A stretch of 64,000 bases of DNA, from contig JBDXHU010000013.1 in assembly GCA_039989475.1 (NCBI GenBank), positions 124,001-188,000 of the forward strand, read 5' to 3'. The stretch is from JBDXHU01 sp039989475. Its GTDB lineage: Bacteria; Pseudomonadota; Gammaproteobacteria; Pseudomonadales; Halieaceae. Within the stretch, counting starts at the first letter, position 1; each line of letters starts with the position of its first letter. The notes beneath the pieces were generated by a model. The model was not told the DNA's origin. It ran no database searches and saw nothing but the letters and a program-made list of their open reading frames with translations. Both the position numbers and the translations under genes were made by a program. Below, piece after piece: positions 43,301 through 51,663 of the stretch.

Positions 43301-44392
43301 ATGGCCAGGGCCGCTGAATACAATCTTGGACCGCATACCTTTCCGCGTGGCTGGTTTATTGTTGCCGAGAGCAAGGAGTTGGACGAGGGGCCGCTAGCGG
43401 TGCGCTTTTTCGGCCAGGACTTTGCCATGTACCGCGGTGAAAGTGGACGCCCGGTGATGCTGGATGCCTATTGCGCCCATATGGGCACTCACCTGACGGC
43501 CAGCAAGAGCGCGGTGATTGTCTCCGACGGGCGGCAGATAGAAGGTGATTCGATTCGCTGTCCGTACCACGGTTGGCGCTATGGTCCCGACGGCCAACTC
43601 GACGATATTCCCTACCACGACGGTCCCTGTCCAAAGTCCGGCGCTATCAAGTCTTATGAAGTGCGCGATGTCATGGGCTGCGTGATGATGTGGTTCGATC
43701 CGGAGGGGGGCGAGGCTGCCTTCGATCCGCCCTTCCTGCAGGAGTGGGATGACCCCAGGTGGGTGCACTGGGAGCTGGATCACCTCGGTGAGCTGGCCAT
43801 TCACGGCCAGGAGATCCTTGACAACATGGCGGACGCCCAGCACCTGGGGCCCACCCATGGCGCGCCCTGCGAATATTTTGAGAACGAATTTAATGATCAC
43901 ATCGTCATCCAGCGTCAGGGTGGTTACCACCAGACCTACGAGGCTTATTTAAGTACGACGACCTGGTATACCGGTCCGGGCCTGCTGCTGTCGAAGCAGG
44001 AATTTGGCGATGTGCTGACCTTCGAGTTGATCGCCAATACACCGATCGACGATGGCCTGACCAAAGTCTGGCATGGAGCGCTGGCCCAGGCCCAGAACGT
44101 ACCGCACACCGAGGCGGATATTGCCGCGGCCAGGGAGATCCAGGCCGGAGCCCTGCACGCCTTCGCCTCTGATTTCGATGTCTGGCGCTACAAGCGGCCG
44201 GCGCTGAAGATCATGCAGATGAAGAAAGACGGCCCCTTCAAGCTGGTGCGCAAGTGGTATGGGCAATTTTACGATGAGGCAGCAAAAGCCAGTGACTATC
44301 ACGACGAACTCAATGGCGCCCATCACATTGTTGACTTCGACCAGCCCAGCGATGAGAACCGCAAGCTGGATATAGGCTTGTTCGGTAGCTGA
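43301..44392 (+). CDS. Rieske non-haem iron oxygenase, KshA-like
   Basis: This oxygenase component of 363 residues has the Rieske 2Fe-2S ligands in CAHMGTHL and CPYHGW, and the mononuclear iron site in ILDNMADAQHLGPTHG. The overall sequence (FPRGWFIVAES, YHDGPCPKSGAIKSYEV) resembles 3-ketosteroid 9-alpha-hydroxylase and related enzymes. The start at 43301 has GGGAG seven bases upstream. The two hotdog proteins that follow fit degradation of a steroid-like or cyclic acyl compound. The substrate is inferred and a separate reductase is needed. Confidence 0.8.
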   Translation: MARAAEYNLGPHTFPRGWFIVAESKELDEGPLAVRFFGQDFAMYRGESGRPVMLDAYCAHMGTHLTASKSAVIVSDGRQIEGDSIRCPYHGWRYGPDGQLDDIPYHDGPCPKSGAIKSYEVRDVMGCVMMWFDPEGGEAAFDPPFLQEWDDPRWVHWELDHLGELAIHGQEILDNMADAQHLGPTHGAPCEYFENEFNDHIVIQRQGGYHQTYEAYLSTTTWYTGPGLLLSKQEFGDVLTFELIANTPIDDGLTKVWHGALAQAQNVPHTEADIAAAREIQAGALHAFASDFDVWRYKRPALKIMQMKKDGPFKLVRKWYGQFYDEAAKASDYHDELNGAHHIVDFDQPSDENRKLDIGLFGS

Positions 44393-44395
44393 GTC

Positions 44396-44929
44396 GTGGC
44401 CGATGCACTGCCGGACCTGCAGCAATATGTAGGTGGAGACTTTGGACCCTTCCTGGCCTGGGACGAGGTCAATGCGGCCATGATTCGCCATTGGTGCGAG
44501 GCCATGGGCGATGCCTGTCCACTTTATACCGATACTGCCGCCGCCGCGGCTGCGGGCTTCGAGCAACTGGCGGCGCCACCGACCATGTTGATGGCCTGGA
44601 CCATGCCGGGCTACGGTGGACAACGGCCACCGGGTTCCGCCAGCGGCGACCACGCCCTGGGTGTGCTCGCTATTATCGAGGCGGCGGGTTATCCCGGGGT
44701 GGTGGCGGTTAACTGTGAGCAGGAATACTTCCAGTACCTGCAGGTCGGGGACCGGGTTTATTTTCGCTCCAGCTGTGAAGCCATCTCCGATGAGAAAACC
44801 ACGGCGCTGGGAGTGGGTTTCTTCGTCACCGAGCTGGCGACCTTTTACAACCAGCGCGATGAAGTGGTGGGTACCCAGCGCTTTCGGGTGTTTAAGTACC
44901 GACCCCAGCCACGTCAGGCAAGCACATGA
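44396..44929 (+). CDS. FAS1-like/MaoC-type hotdog dehydratase
   Basis: This 177-residue hotdog-fold protein has an N-terminal WDEVNAAMIRHWCEAMGDACPLY, the position of the hydratase motif in MaoC/FAS1-like dehydratases, and CEQEYFQYLQVGDRVYF further on. In actinobacterial steroid degradation, small hotdog proteins of this sort work in pairs (ChsH1/ChsH2) as enoyl-CoA hydratases. It has a GTG start three bases after the oxygenase stop and overlaps the next hotdog gene, so both are probably made in equal amounts. Confidence 0.75.
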   Translation: MADALPDLQQYVGGDFGPFLAWDEVNAAMIRHWCEAMGDACPLYTDTAAAAAAGFEQLAAPPTMLMAWTMPGYGGQRPPGSASGDHALGVLAIIEAAGYPGVVAVNCEQEYFQYLQVGDRVYFRSSCEAISDEKTTALGVGFFVTELATFYNQRDEVVGTQRFRVFKYRPQPRQAST

Positions 44930-45342
44930 GTGGGCCGGAGTTCAGTCAATTACAGGTAGGTGACACGCTGCCGGACCTGGCCATCGATATCACGGCGAAA
45001 TTGATTGTCGGTGGTGCCATTGCCTCGCGCGACTTCCAGGATGTGCATCACGATAAAGCGGCGGCCCAGGCACTGGGTTCACCGGATATATTCATGAATA
45101 TTCTGACCAGCAATGGCCTGGTCGGGCGTTATATCAGTGATTGGGCCGGCGCTGAGGCGCGCCTGAACAAGGTGACGATCAAGCTCGGGGTGCCCAATTT
45201 CCCCGGTGACTGCATGACCTTCAGTGGCAGCATTGCGGCCATTGAGCCGGCCACGGGTGTGGTGGACGTTGAGATCGTCGGCGCCAATAGCATCGGCAAT
45301 CACGTCACCGGTACTGTGCAGGTGACGCTACCCGTCTTTTAG
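44926..45342 (+). CDS. MaoC-like hotdog protein
   Basis: This 138-residue MaoC-type protein has ASRDFQDVHHDKAAAQALG, which carries the Asp and His of the hydratase signature, followed by SPDIFMNILTSNGLVGRYI. Overlapping the preceding gene by four bases, it likely forms the partner subunit of a two-part enoyl-CoA hydratase. It converges on the cupin gene with a four-base overlap of ends. Substrate unknown. Confidence 0.77.
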   Translation: MSGPEFSQLQVGDTLPDLAIDITAKLIVGGAIASRDFQDVHHDKAAAQALGSPDIFMNILTSNGLVGRYISDWAGAEARLNKVTIKLGVPNFPGDCMTFSGSIAAIEPATGVVDVEIVGANSIGNHVTGTVQVTLPVF

Positions 45343-45680
45343 TTATGAAGCGCCGGGGAACTGGTGAAGAACACCAATAACAGCATGTCTTCCTCAATTT
45401 CGAAAAAACTGTGCTCGGTGGTCGCGCCGACATAGAGCAGTGAGCCGGGGGTGACGTCTTTTTCCTGGTCCCCCAGGCGCATGCGGGCCTTGCCTTCCAG
45501 CACGAAGTAGACCTCGTCTTCATCGTGGGGTGCCTGCATGTCCTTGCTGCCGGCGGCCAGGAAGTAGAGACCGCAACTCAGGGCGGGCACGTTGAGGAAT
45601 TCCAGGTATTCCACGGCTTCGCCCTTCAGGCGCCCCTTAACCTCGGCCAGGTCCATTACCTGCCAGCCATCTGCGGCCAT
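45339..45680 (-). CDS. Cupin-domain protein
   Basis: This small single-domain cupin of 113 residues contains APHDEDEVYFVLEGKARMRLGD, holding the first cupin metal-binding motif, and GSLLYVGATTEHSFFEIEED with the second. Such proteins may be sensors, isomerases or dioxygenases, and nothing here decides between them. The ATG at 45680 has GGAGAG just upstream; a GTG four codons earlier is possible. It is followed on the same strand by nothing related. Confidence 0.8.
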   Translation of the reverse strand: MAADGWQVMDLAEVKGRLKGEAVEYLEFLNVPALSCGLYFLAAGSKDMQAPHDEDEVYFVLEGKARMRLGDQEKDVTPGSLLYVGATTEHSFFEIEEDMLLLVFFTSSPALHN

Positions 45681-45724
45681 CTCTCTCTCCACGGTATAAG
45701 TGATCGCCTAATATACTGCCTGTC

Positions 45725-46186
45725 CTAGGCGGCGGGAAGGGGCAGGGCGGTTGCGAACTTGAGCTCGCGTAAACAAATGTTGGACCGCACCTGGGAAATG
45801 CCGGCCAGGCCGAACAGGAATTCCTCGAGGAAGGCGTCGAAACTGGCGATATCAGCAGTCACAACCCGCAGGATAAAATCGGCGTCGCCGGTAGTGGCAA
45901 AACACTCCAGTACCTCGGGCCGGTCGCGCACCGCGCCCTCAAAGCTCTCCGTGCTCTTCTTTTCATGGCGTGACAGGGAGACATGCACAAAGGCACACAG
46001 TTCCAGTCCCAGCTGGCTGCGCTCCAGCAGCGCGGTATAGCCGCTGATCACCCCTGCCGCTTCCAGTGCACGCACCCGGCGCCAGCAGGCAGCGCTGGAC
46101 ATGCCTACCTCCTCGGCCAGTTGCTGGTTGCTGATACGGCCCTCGCGCTGGAGTGCCTGTAGAATCTTGCGGTCCGATCGATCCAC
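45725..46186 (-). CDS. Lrp/AsnC-family transcriptional regulator
   Basis: This 153-residue regulator has an N-terminal helix-turn-helix (MDRSDRKILQALQREGRISN, AEEVGMSSAACWRRVRALEA) and a C-terminal RAM ligand-binding domain (VLECFATTGDADFILRVVTAD). It is divergent from the aromatic amino acid hydroxylase gene, across an AT-rich 129-bp gap. A role as sensor of Phe or Tyr, controlling the hydroxylase-aminotransferase operon, is a reasonable inference. Confidence 0.92.
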   Translation of the reverse strand: MDRSDRKILQALQREGRISNQQLAEEVGMSSAACWRRVRALEAAGVISGYTALLERSQLGLELCAFVHVSLSRHEKKSTESFEGAVRDRPEVLECFATTGDADFILRVVTADIASFDAFLEEFLFGLAGISQVRSNICLRELKFATALPLPAA

Positions 46187-46203
46187 CGAATAAATTCTCG
46201 TAT

Positions 46204-46246
46204 GAAGAAAGAATATTTTTTATAAATAACCTAAAAGAAAGAATAA
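46204..46246. promoter_or_regulatory. Direct-repeat candidate operator between lrp-like and hydroxylase genes
   Basis: The sequence AAGAAAGAATA occurs at 46205-46215 and again at 46235-46245. The start-to-start spacing is 30 bases, close to three helical turns, so both copies face the same side of the DNA. The region is very AT-rich compared with its neighbours, as is usual for Lrp-type binding. No protein binding is shown. Confidence 0.4.
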
Positions 46247-46315
46247 TGCAAAAATAAGGGTTTATGATGAATTTACCGAAAGCACCTTTCTGCCCGGTGA
46301 GGCTAAAATGCTTCG

Positions 46316-48052
46316 ATGACTGAGACGATACCCGCACACCTGCATCAATTCATTGCCGAGCAGGATTACGACACCCGCTATACACCCCGCGACCAGGCAG
46401 TCTGGCGCTATGCCATGCGCCAACTGGTGGCCCAACTGCGCGACACCGCTCACCCGGTTTACTTCGATGGGCTGGCTCGCACCGGGGTTTCAGTGGAGCA
46501 TATACCCTCGATTGACGAGATGAATCAGTGCCTGGCCGAGTTGGGCTGGCGCGCTGTGGTGGTGGATGGCTTCATTCCACCCCAGGCATTCATGGAACTG
46601 CAGCAAAACCGCATCCTGGCGATTGCGCTGGACATGCGCAGTATCGATCACATTCTCTACACGCCGGCGCCGGATATTATTCACGAGTCCGCCGGCCACG
46701 CCCCCATCATTGCCGACGAGGAATATTCCGATTACCTGCAGCGCTTTGGTGAGGTGGGTGTGAAGGCCATGTACAACCGTCACGATATTGAGTTGTATGA
46801 GGCAATCCGCCAGTTGTCCATTATCAAGGAATGTCCGCAATCGACCGCGCAGGAGATTGCCGCTGCCGAGGCAGAGCTGCAACGTTGCAGCGATGATGAC
46901 AGCGCCCCCTCGGAAATGGCCCTGCTCGGGCGCCTGCACTGGTGGACGGTGGAATACGGTTTGGTAGGAGAGCCGGAGGACTATCAGTTGTTTGGCGCCG
47001 GCCTGCTGTCGTCGCTGGGCGAAAGTGCCAGTTGCCTGTCGGATGAGGTGCGCAAGCGGCCCCTGACTACCGAGGCGATCCTCACCCCTTACGACATAAC
47101 CCGCGAGCAGCCGCAGTTGTTTGTGACCAAGAGCTGCCGCCACCTGACCCAGATTCTCGACGAGTTCGCCGAGACCATGTGTTTCAGCCGCGGTGGTGCC
47201 GAGGCGGTGCAAACCGCGATCGACGCCGAAGTGGTCACCAGCTGCGAGTTCAGCTCTGGTCTTCAGGTCAGCGGCCTGTTCAATCGACTGATGGTCAACG
47301 CCCTGGGCCGGGAAATCTACATCGGTAGCAGCGGCCCGACCCAATTGGCCTATTGCGACTCTGAGCTTGAAGGCCACGGCGTTAGCTATCACAGCGAGGG
47401 CTTTGGTTCACCGGTAGGCCGGGTGTGTAACCTGATGAAGCCATTGGAAGATGCCAGCGAATACGAGTTGCAGGCGCTGGGTATTCTGCGCCACGAGCGG
47501 GTATGTCTTGATTTTGTATCGGGCGTTCGCGTCGACGGCATATTGCAATCGATCACCAAGCAGGACCACCGGCTGTTGCTGATGTCCTTTAGCGAGTGCA
47601 CGGTCACCGGTCCAGAGGGCGAGTTGTTGTTCGATCCGGCCTGGGGCGCTTACGACATGGCCGTCGGTGAGCACATCAGCAGTGTTTATCCAGGCGCCGC
47701 TGATCGCGGTCGGCTGGATGTCTACCCACCGGCGTCGCGTGAGAAAACCCGCCACGTCGAATGGAGTGAGCAGGACCAGGCCGAGTTTGCCCTGTATCAG
47801 CGGCTGCGAGATGCCCGCGAGGGTGGAGGCGTGCGAGAATCCGATCTGGAAGAGATCCGCGCTGAGGTGCAAGCACAGGCACCTGCGGCCTGGTTGCTAC
47901 TCATCGAGCTGCTGGAACTGGCACCGGCCAATTCGGCACTGGCGGCGGCACTGCGCCAACAGTTGACGGCCTTGTCCGGGCAACAAGATGAATGGCACAT
48001 ACTTATTGAGCGCGGCATCAAGCTGTTAGACAATCCCTCTCTAGCTGCCTAA
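46316..48052 (+). CDS. Aromatic amino acid hydroxylase, long form
   Basis: This pterin-dependent non-haem iron monooxygenase probably converts phenylalanine to tyrosine. Iron ligands are visible: His123 and His128 in HESAGHAP, and Glu213 in WWTVEYGL. The protein has 578 residues, against about 260-300 for usual bacterial phenylalanine hydroxylase. The extra C-terminal half (GSSGPTQLAY, SEGFGSPVGR, then a helical tail) has no function I recognise. The next gene, an aromatic aminotransferase, supports a phenylalanine/tyrosine catabolic unit under the divergent Lrp regulator. Confidence 0.87.
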   Translation: MTETIPAHLHQFIAEQDYDTRYTPRDQAVWRYAMRQLVAQLRDTAHPVYFDGLARTGVSVEHIPSIDEMNQCLAELGWRAVVVDGFIPPQAFMELQQNRILAIALDMRSIDHILYTPAPDIIHESAGHAPIIADEEYSDYLQRFGEVGVKAMYNRHDIELYEAIRQLSIIKECPQSTAQEIAAAEAELQRCSDDDSAPSEMALLGRLHWWTVEYGLVGEPEDYQLFGAGLLSSLGESASCLSDEVRKRPLTTEAILTPYDITREQPQLFVTKSCRHLTQILDEFAETMCFSRGGAEAVQTAIDAEVVTSCEFSSGLQVSGLFNRLMVNALGREIYIGSSGPTQLAYCDSELEGHGVSYHSEGFGSPVGRVCNLMKPLEDASEYELQALGILRHERVCLDFVSGVRVDGILQSITKQDHRLLLMSFSECTVTGPEGELLFDPAWGAYDMAVGEHISSVYPGAADRGRLDVYPPASREKTRHVEWSEQDQAEFALYQRLRDAREGGGVRESDLEEIRAEVQAQAPAAWLLLIELLELAPANSALAAALRQQLTALSGQQDEWHILIERGIKLLDNPSLAA

Positions 48053-48077
48053 GCCTTACTGACCTGGATGCCCCGCT

Positions 48078-49265
48078 ATGTTCGAAGCACTGGAACCCCT
48101 GCCCGCTGATCCCATTCTCGGCCTGTCCGCCGCCTGTACCGCTGATCCCAACCCAGACAAGGTTGACCTCACGGTGGGTGTTTACAAGGATGAGAGCGGT
48201 CAAACGCCGGTGTTCGATGCGATCAAGCAGGCCCAGGGCCTGTTGACGGAAAGTGAGCTTACCAAGAGCTATTTACCCCAGGTCGGTGATGCCAATTTTA
48301 ATCGCGGCATTCGAGAGCTATTGCTGGGCGCCGATAATCCTGCCCTGGCCGAAGAGCGGGTGGCCAGTGTGCAAACCCCGGGTGGCTGCGGTGCCCTGCG
48401 CATAGGTGCTGAGTTGATCAAGGAAACCAGCCCGGGCGCGCGGGTGTGGGTGAGTGCGCCGACCTGGCCCAATCATATTCCGCTGATCGGCAGCGTCGGC
48501 CTGGAGATTGTCGAATACCGCTACTACGACGCGACCAGCCACAGCGTGGATATCGACGGTATGTTGCAGGACCTGGCTGGCGCCGATGCCGGTGACGTGG
48601 TGTTGTTGCATGGCTGTTGTCACAACCCCTGCGGTGCCGACCTAAGCCAGGAACAATGGCGACAGGTCACCGAGGTGTTGGCAGCACGCGGGGCCATGCC
48701 CTTTATCGATATCGCCTACCAGGGCCTGGGCCAGGATCTGGAAGCCGATGCCTATGGTGTGCGCCACATGGCGGAGAAACTGCCGGAAGTATTGATTGCC
48801 TCATCCTGTTCCAAGAACCTGGGCCTGTACCGGGAGCGCACCGGCGCCACCGTGTTTGTCGGCAAGAGCGCCGACAGTGCTGCCGCGCTTGAATCCCACG
48901 GCACCAAGGCCGCGCGCAAGATCTACTCGATGCCGCCGGCCCACGGCGCCATTCTCGCGGGCATGGTGTTCACTGATGACACGCTCGGTCAAAGTTGGCG
49001 TACGGAGTTGGCCGCCATGTGTGAGCGCATTAATGGTCTGCGCGGCATGCTCGACGAGAAACTGACGGCGGTCTCGGGCCAGGACTTCAGTTTCATCCGC
49101 CGCGAGAACGGCATGTTTTCCTTCCTCGGCCTGAGCCCGGAACAGGTGGTGCGCCTGCGTGAGGAGTTCAGCGTCTACATGGTGGGTTCATCGCGCATCA
49201 ATGTCGCCGGCGTCAATCACGCAAATATTGATTACCTGGCGCAATCCGTGGCCCGGGTTTTGTGA
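48078..49265 (+). CDS. tyrB: Aromatic amino acid aminotransferase
   Basis: This PLP enzyme of 395 residues is of the aspartate/tyrosine aminotransferase class I-alpha. MFEALEPLPADPILGLSAA at the N terminus, LTVGVYKDE, TPGGCGALRIGAEL, WPNHIPLIGSVG, HGCCHNPCGADLSQEQW, the PLP-lysine motif SCSKNLGLYRERTGA and SSRINVAGVNHANIDYL at the end are all in place. It follows the hydroxylase by 25 bases and probably transaminates tyrosine to 4-hydroxyphenylpyruvate. AspC activity is the alternative. Confidence 0.92.
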   Translation: MFEALEPLPADPILGLSAACTADPNPDKVDLTVGVYKDESGQTPVFDAIKQAQGLLTESELTKSYLPQVGDANFNRGIRELLLGADNPALAEERVASVQTPGGCGALRIGAELIKETSPGARVWVSAPTWPNHIPLIGSVGLEIVEYRYYDATSHSVDIDGMLQDLAGADAGDVVLLHGCCHNPCGADLSQEQWRQVTEVLAARGAMPFIDIAYQGLGQDLEADAYGVRHMAEKLPEVLIASSCSKNLGLYRERTGATVFVGKSADSAAALESHGTKAARKIYSMPPAHGAILAGMVFTDDTLGQSWRTELAAMCERINGLRGMLDEKLTAVSGQDFSFIRRENGMFSFLGLSPEQVVRLREEFSVYMVGSSRINVAGVNHANIDYLAQSVARVL

Positions 49266-49312
49266 GCTAGTTCTGAAATTCTGACGCCAGGCACTGGCCA
49301 GTTTCGGCCCTG

Positions 49313-49867
49313 CTATCGGATCATGTAGTTGATGGCCAGGGTATCCACCAGAACGACTGCCAGGCAGAGGGGCAGGAGTACCTGGTGCAGTCGTGGATGG
49401 CTGCTCCAGGCCAGTAGAGCCAGTACCGGTACGGTGGGCAGGGACGAGAGGTTATCGACCACCAGCAAGGGCATATCAAAGGCCAGCGGCCGGAACAGGA
49501 CACTCTCGACAGCGGTCAGCACGAGCAGCAGGTAAATTGTGCGGGACTCGGCGAAGTAATGCGCAGTGAGGTTTGTGCCGGGATCGCTTGGGAATACCAG
49601 GTGCGCGACCAGGTACAACAATATTGGCGCGCCCAGCATGAGCAGCAGGGCAGGAAAGGTCCAGACTTCTATGCGGTGCAGCCCCCAGCTTTCCCAGAAC
49701 ATCTGCAACAGTACAACCAACAGGGTCAGGAACAGGCACCAGTGCGCGAGGCCAAGATCCGCCAGCCGCCCCGCGCGCAGCACTCGCGCAAAACCGGTTA
49801 ACAACTCAGACAAGCCAAGACCAATGATGATCGACAGCAAGACCATCTGGAATTCAAACAGTGACAT
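49313..49867 (-). CDS. Integral membrane protein of unknown function
   Basis: This 184-residue protein has about five or six hydrophobic helices, beginning MSLFEFQMVLLSIIIGLGLS followed by ELLTGFARVLRAGRLADLGL. I do not recognise a family with a known role. The first 38 codons and leader of this gene are repeated about 900 bp away at 50654-50788, where only a truncated copy remains. It stands alone on the minus strand between tyrB and repeat sequences. Confidence 0.75.
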   Translation of the reverse strand: MSLFEFQMVLLSIIIGLGLSELLTGFARVLRAGRLADLGLAHWCLFLTLLVVLLQMFWESWGLHRIEVWTFPALLLMLGAPILLYLVAHLVFPSDPGTNLTAHYFAESRTIYLLLVLTAVESVLFRPLAFDMPLLVVDNLSSLPTVPVLALLAWSSHPRLHQVLLPLCLAVVLVDTLAINYMIR

Positions 49868-49887
49868 GGGTTTCTACCTGGGCTTCT
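49753..49887. repeat. Direct repeat, copy 1 (5' end of membrane protein gene)
   Basis: This stretch is nearly identical to 50654-50788. It covers the leader and the first 38 codons of the membrane protein gene on the minus strand. The two copies flank the exported-protein gene and a palindromic repeat, which suggests a duplication with later insertion or deletion. Confidence 0.88.
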
Positions 49888-49895
49888 AAAGCTCG

Positions 49896-49969
49896 GGGGA
49901 CAGTTTACTCAATTCACTGAGCAGATCGAATTTTCCCGGCCTTCACGGCGAGTTAAGTGAACTGTCCCC
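49896..49969. repeat. REP-like imperfect inverted repeat (GGGGACAGTT family), copy 1
   Basis: The arms GGGGACAGTTTACTCAA and TTAAGTGAACTGTCCCC form an inverted repeat with two mismatches around a spacer of about 40 bases. A partial third arm (TTCTGTCCCCGGA) follows near 49974. A second copy is at 51664-51714. Such palindromes resemble elements moved by REP-associated tyrosine transposases, but none is encoded here. Confidence 0.75.
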
Positions 49970-50004
49970 GGAGTTCTGTCCCCGGAATTCCTTTTGATTC
50001 CGGA

Positions 50005-50553
50005 TTATTCCGACGTTGGCAGCAGGTACCCGGAGAGCATGAAACGAAAACGGCCAGTCCCATTCACGATGCCATCGATGGTGGCACCGGGATTAACGCG
50101 TAGTACCACGCGGTGCAGCGCTGAGTAATTGTTGCCTGCACCGATCTGGGTCATTGGAATGGTAGCCAGGGCATTGCCAAACCGCTCGACCAGAAATACC
50201 TGGGCGAGTAGTTCCGCATTGAAACCGGCCACACTTACCGTCTCGATTACCAAGGCCCGGTCAGAAGGGAGCGAGAAGAGTGTAACTTGCGGCGGATCAC
50301 TGCTCGTATCACGCTCGATAAATCCATCGAACTGAAACGGCTCACGCACCGCATCTACATCCACCGCCAAGGGCTCTTGAACAGTGACCGATACGGGCTC
50401 ACTAAGCTCGGCCGACACCGACCCTTCAACAACAACAGGCACTGCCTCTCCGGCTTCGTTTACTACCTTTACATCCTTAACTTTTGCTGCCTGTACTTGC
50501 ACACTGACAAGCACCATAGAAATCGCGGCAATAACGAGTAACTGTCTGTTCAT
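50005..50553 (-). CDS. Exported protein of unknown function
   Basis: This 182-residue protein has a clear signal peptide (MNRQLLVIAAISMVLVSVQV, cleavage after AQA-like VQA). The mature part begins KVKDVKVVNEAGEAVPVVVE and is rich in valine and acidic residues, with beta-strand character. I recognise no family. It is flanked by the two copies of a 135-bp direct repeat. A short palindrome lies about 60 bases upstream of the start. Confidence 0.7.
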   Translation of the reverse strand: MNRQLLVIAAISMVLVSVQVQAAKVKDVKVVNEAGEAVPVVVEGSVSAELSEPVSVTVQEPLAVDVDAVREPFQFDGFIERDTSSDPPQVTLFSLPSDRALVIETVSVAGFNAELLAQVFLVERFGNALATIPMTQIGAGNNYSALHRVVLRVNPGATIDGIVNGTGRFRFMLSGYLLPTSE

Positions 50554-50610
50554 CTCGACCTCCTGATCATGAATACCTCATCATGACTTTCAGTATAGGA
50601 AGGATAATAA

Positions 50611-50627
50611 CCCTACGCAAGGTAGGG
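50611..50627. repeat. Palindrome upstream of the exported-protein gene
   Basis: CCCTACGCAAGGTAGGG is a perfect six-base inverted repeat with a five-base centre, extended by one more near-matching pair on each side. It lies 58 bases before the start of the leftward exported-protein gene. It could be an operator or a weak hairpin; there is no U tract. Confidence 0.4.
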
Positions 50628-50630
50628 GTA

Positions 50631-50768
50631 TTAAGTGTCGAATTTTACGGGGCCAAGGCCTGCCAGCCGTCCGGCGCGCAGCACTCGCGCAAAACCGGTT
50701 AACAACTCAGACAAGCCAAGGCCGATGATGATCGACAGCAAGACCATCTGGAATTCAAACAGTGACAT
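50631..50768 (-). pseudogene. Truncated paralogue of the 184-residue membrane protein
   Basis: From the ATG at 50768 the reading frame matches the first 38 codons of the gene at 49313-49867 (MSLFEFQMVLLSIIIGLGLS and onward to RAGRLA), then leaves the family sequence and stops at 50631. Only the first membrane helix and part of the next loop remain. It is a remnant of a duplication, not a functional gene. Confidence 0.8.
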
Positions 50769-50788
50769 GGGTATCTACCTGGGCTTCC
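50654..50788. repeat. Direct repeat, copy 2
   Basis: This is the second copy of the 135-base repeat at 49753-49887, differing by a handful of substitutions (for example GGCCGATG for GACCAATG). Similarity ends sharply on both sides. It contains the truncated paralogue of the membrane protein gene. Confidence 0.88.
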
Positions 50789-50810
50789 AGAAGCGGCCTT
50801 TTAGCATAGT

Positions 50811-51632
50811 TCATTGCCGGCCTTGCTCATATGCATCGCTATAAGAAATGATACTCCTGGTCCCGATTTTGTCACCATTTGCAAACCCGGATCTGCGCGC
50901 CGAGACTTCAATCATTGCCTGACCAATTTGCCTCGCTCGCACAGCCGCGCCTACCGGGCGAAAGAACCAGAAGAGCAGGTCCTGCCCAATGTGGGCCTGT
51001 TCTTGCGTCGGCCTGATATAGTCAGGCCGATAAGCTATAACTTTCAATTCGTGATTGTTTGCAAAGGCAGCCAGCGATTTTTCTGCACGGAATTTCTGTC
51101 GTGCCCACATGCTGCTGGATTTTTCTGAAATGTCGCTGGAACTTATGTAGTGAAACACTGTGTTGGGCTTACTGCTCACACTGACCCACTCTTCGAGGAA
51201 ACGCATGGGAAAATCTACGTGAATCCTTGCGTAAGTTTTCTCATCGACCCCGACCGAGCTGGTACCGATCGCCCAGTAGACCGCGTCGGAATCGGAGACC
51301 TGGTCTCGCACTGCTGTGTAGTCGGTGTAATCCTTGTGCAGGGCCATCTGCAGCTTGCCAGAAGCGACGCCTTCCTCCATTCGTGGAGTTACTCGCCGGG
51401 TGATGACATGAATCCTGTGGATGTCGGGGTCAGCCAGTGCGGCCTTGAGTATGCCGTCTCCTGCGGTCCCGCTGGCGCCAAAAATTGTAATGGTCTGGTA
51501 CCCGGCGCGGTCTCCCTGGAAGGCGGGAATGGGCCGGCTGTCCGCGTCCAGCATGATGGCAGCGGCCGCGTACAGCACAGCAAAAAGCAGGAAAGAACCA
51601 AGCAGAAACTTTTTAAGCATGGAAGCCATCAT
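50811..51632 (-). CDS. Membrane-anchored NAD(P)-binding Rossmann protein
   Basis: This 273-residue protein has an N-terminal hydrophobic helix (KKFLLGSFLLFAVLYAAAAI) and then an atypical SDR/NmrA-like domain: TITIFGASGTAGDGILKAAL is the nucleotide loop, and VITRRV and YISSSDISE follow. The SSD...RQKFRAEK segment may hold the active-site lysine. Substrate unknown; some homologous folds are sugar-nucleotide or quinone reductases. Several ATGs lie near the start (51632, 51620), so the exact start is uncertain. Confidence 0.72.
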   Translation of the reverse strand: MMASMLKKFLLGSFLLFAVLYAAAAIMLDADSRPIPAFQGDRAGYQTITIFGASGTAGDGILKAALADPDIHRIHVITRRVTPRMEEGVASGKLQMALHKDYTDYTAVRDQVSDSDAVYWAIGTSSVGVDEKTYARIHVDFPMRFLEEWVSVSSKPNTVFHYISSSDISEKSSSMWARQKFRAEKSLAAFANNHELKVIAYRPDYIRPTQEQAHIGQDLLFWFFRPVGAAVRARQIGQAMIEVSARRSGFANGDKIGTRSIISYSDAYEQGRQ

Positions 51633-51663
51633 ATTTTTTCAATCTATATGGGGACATCTCAAT

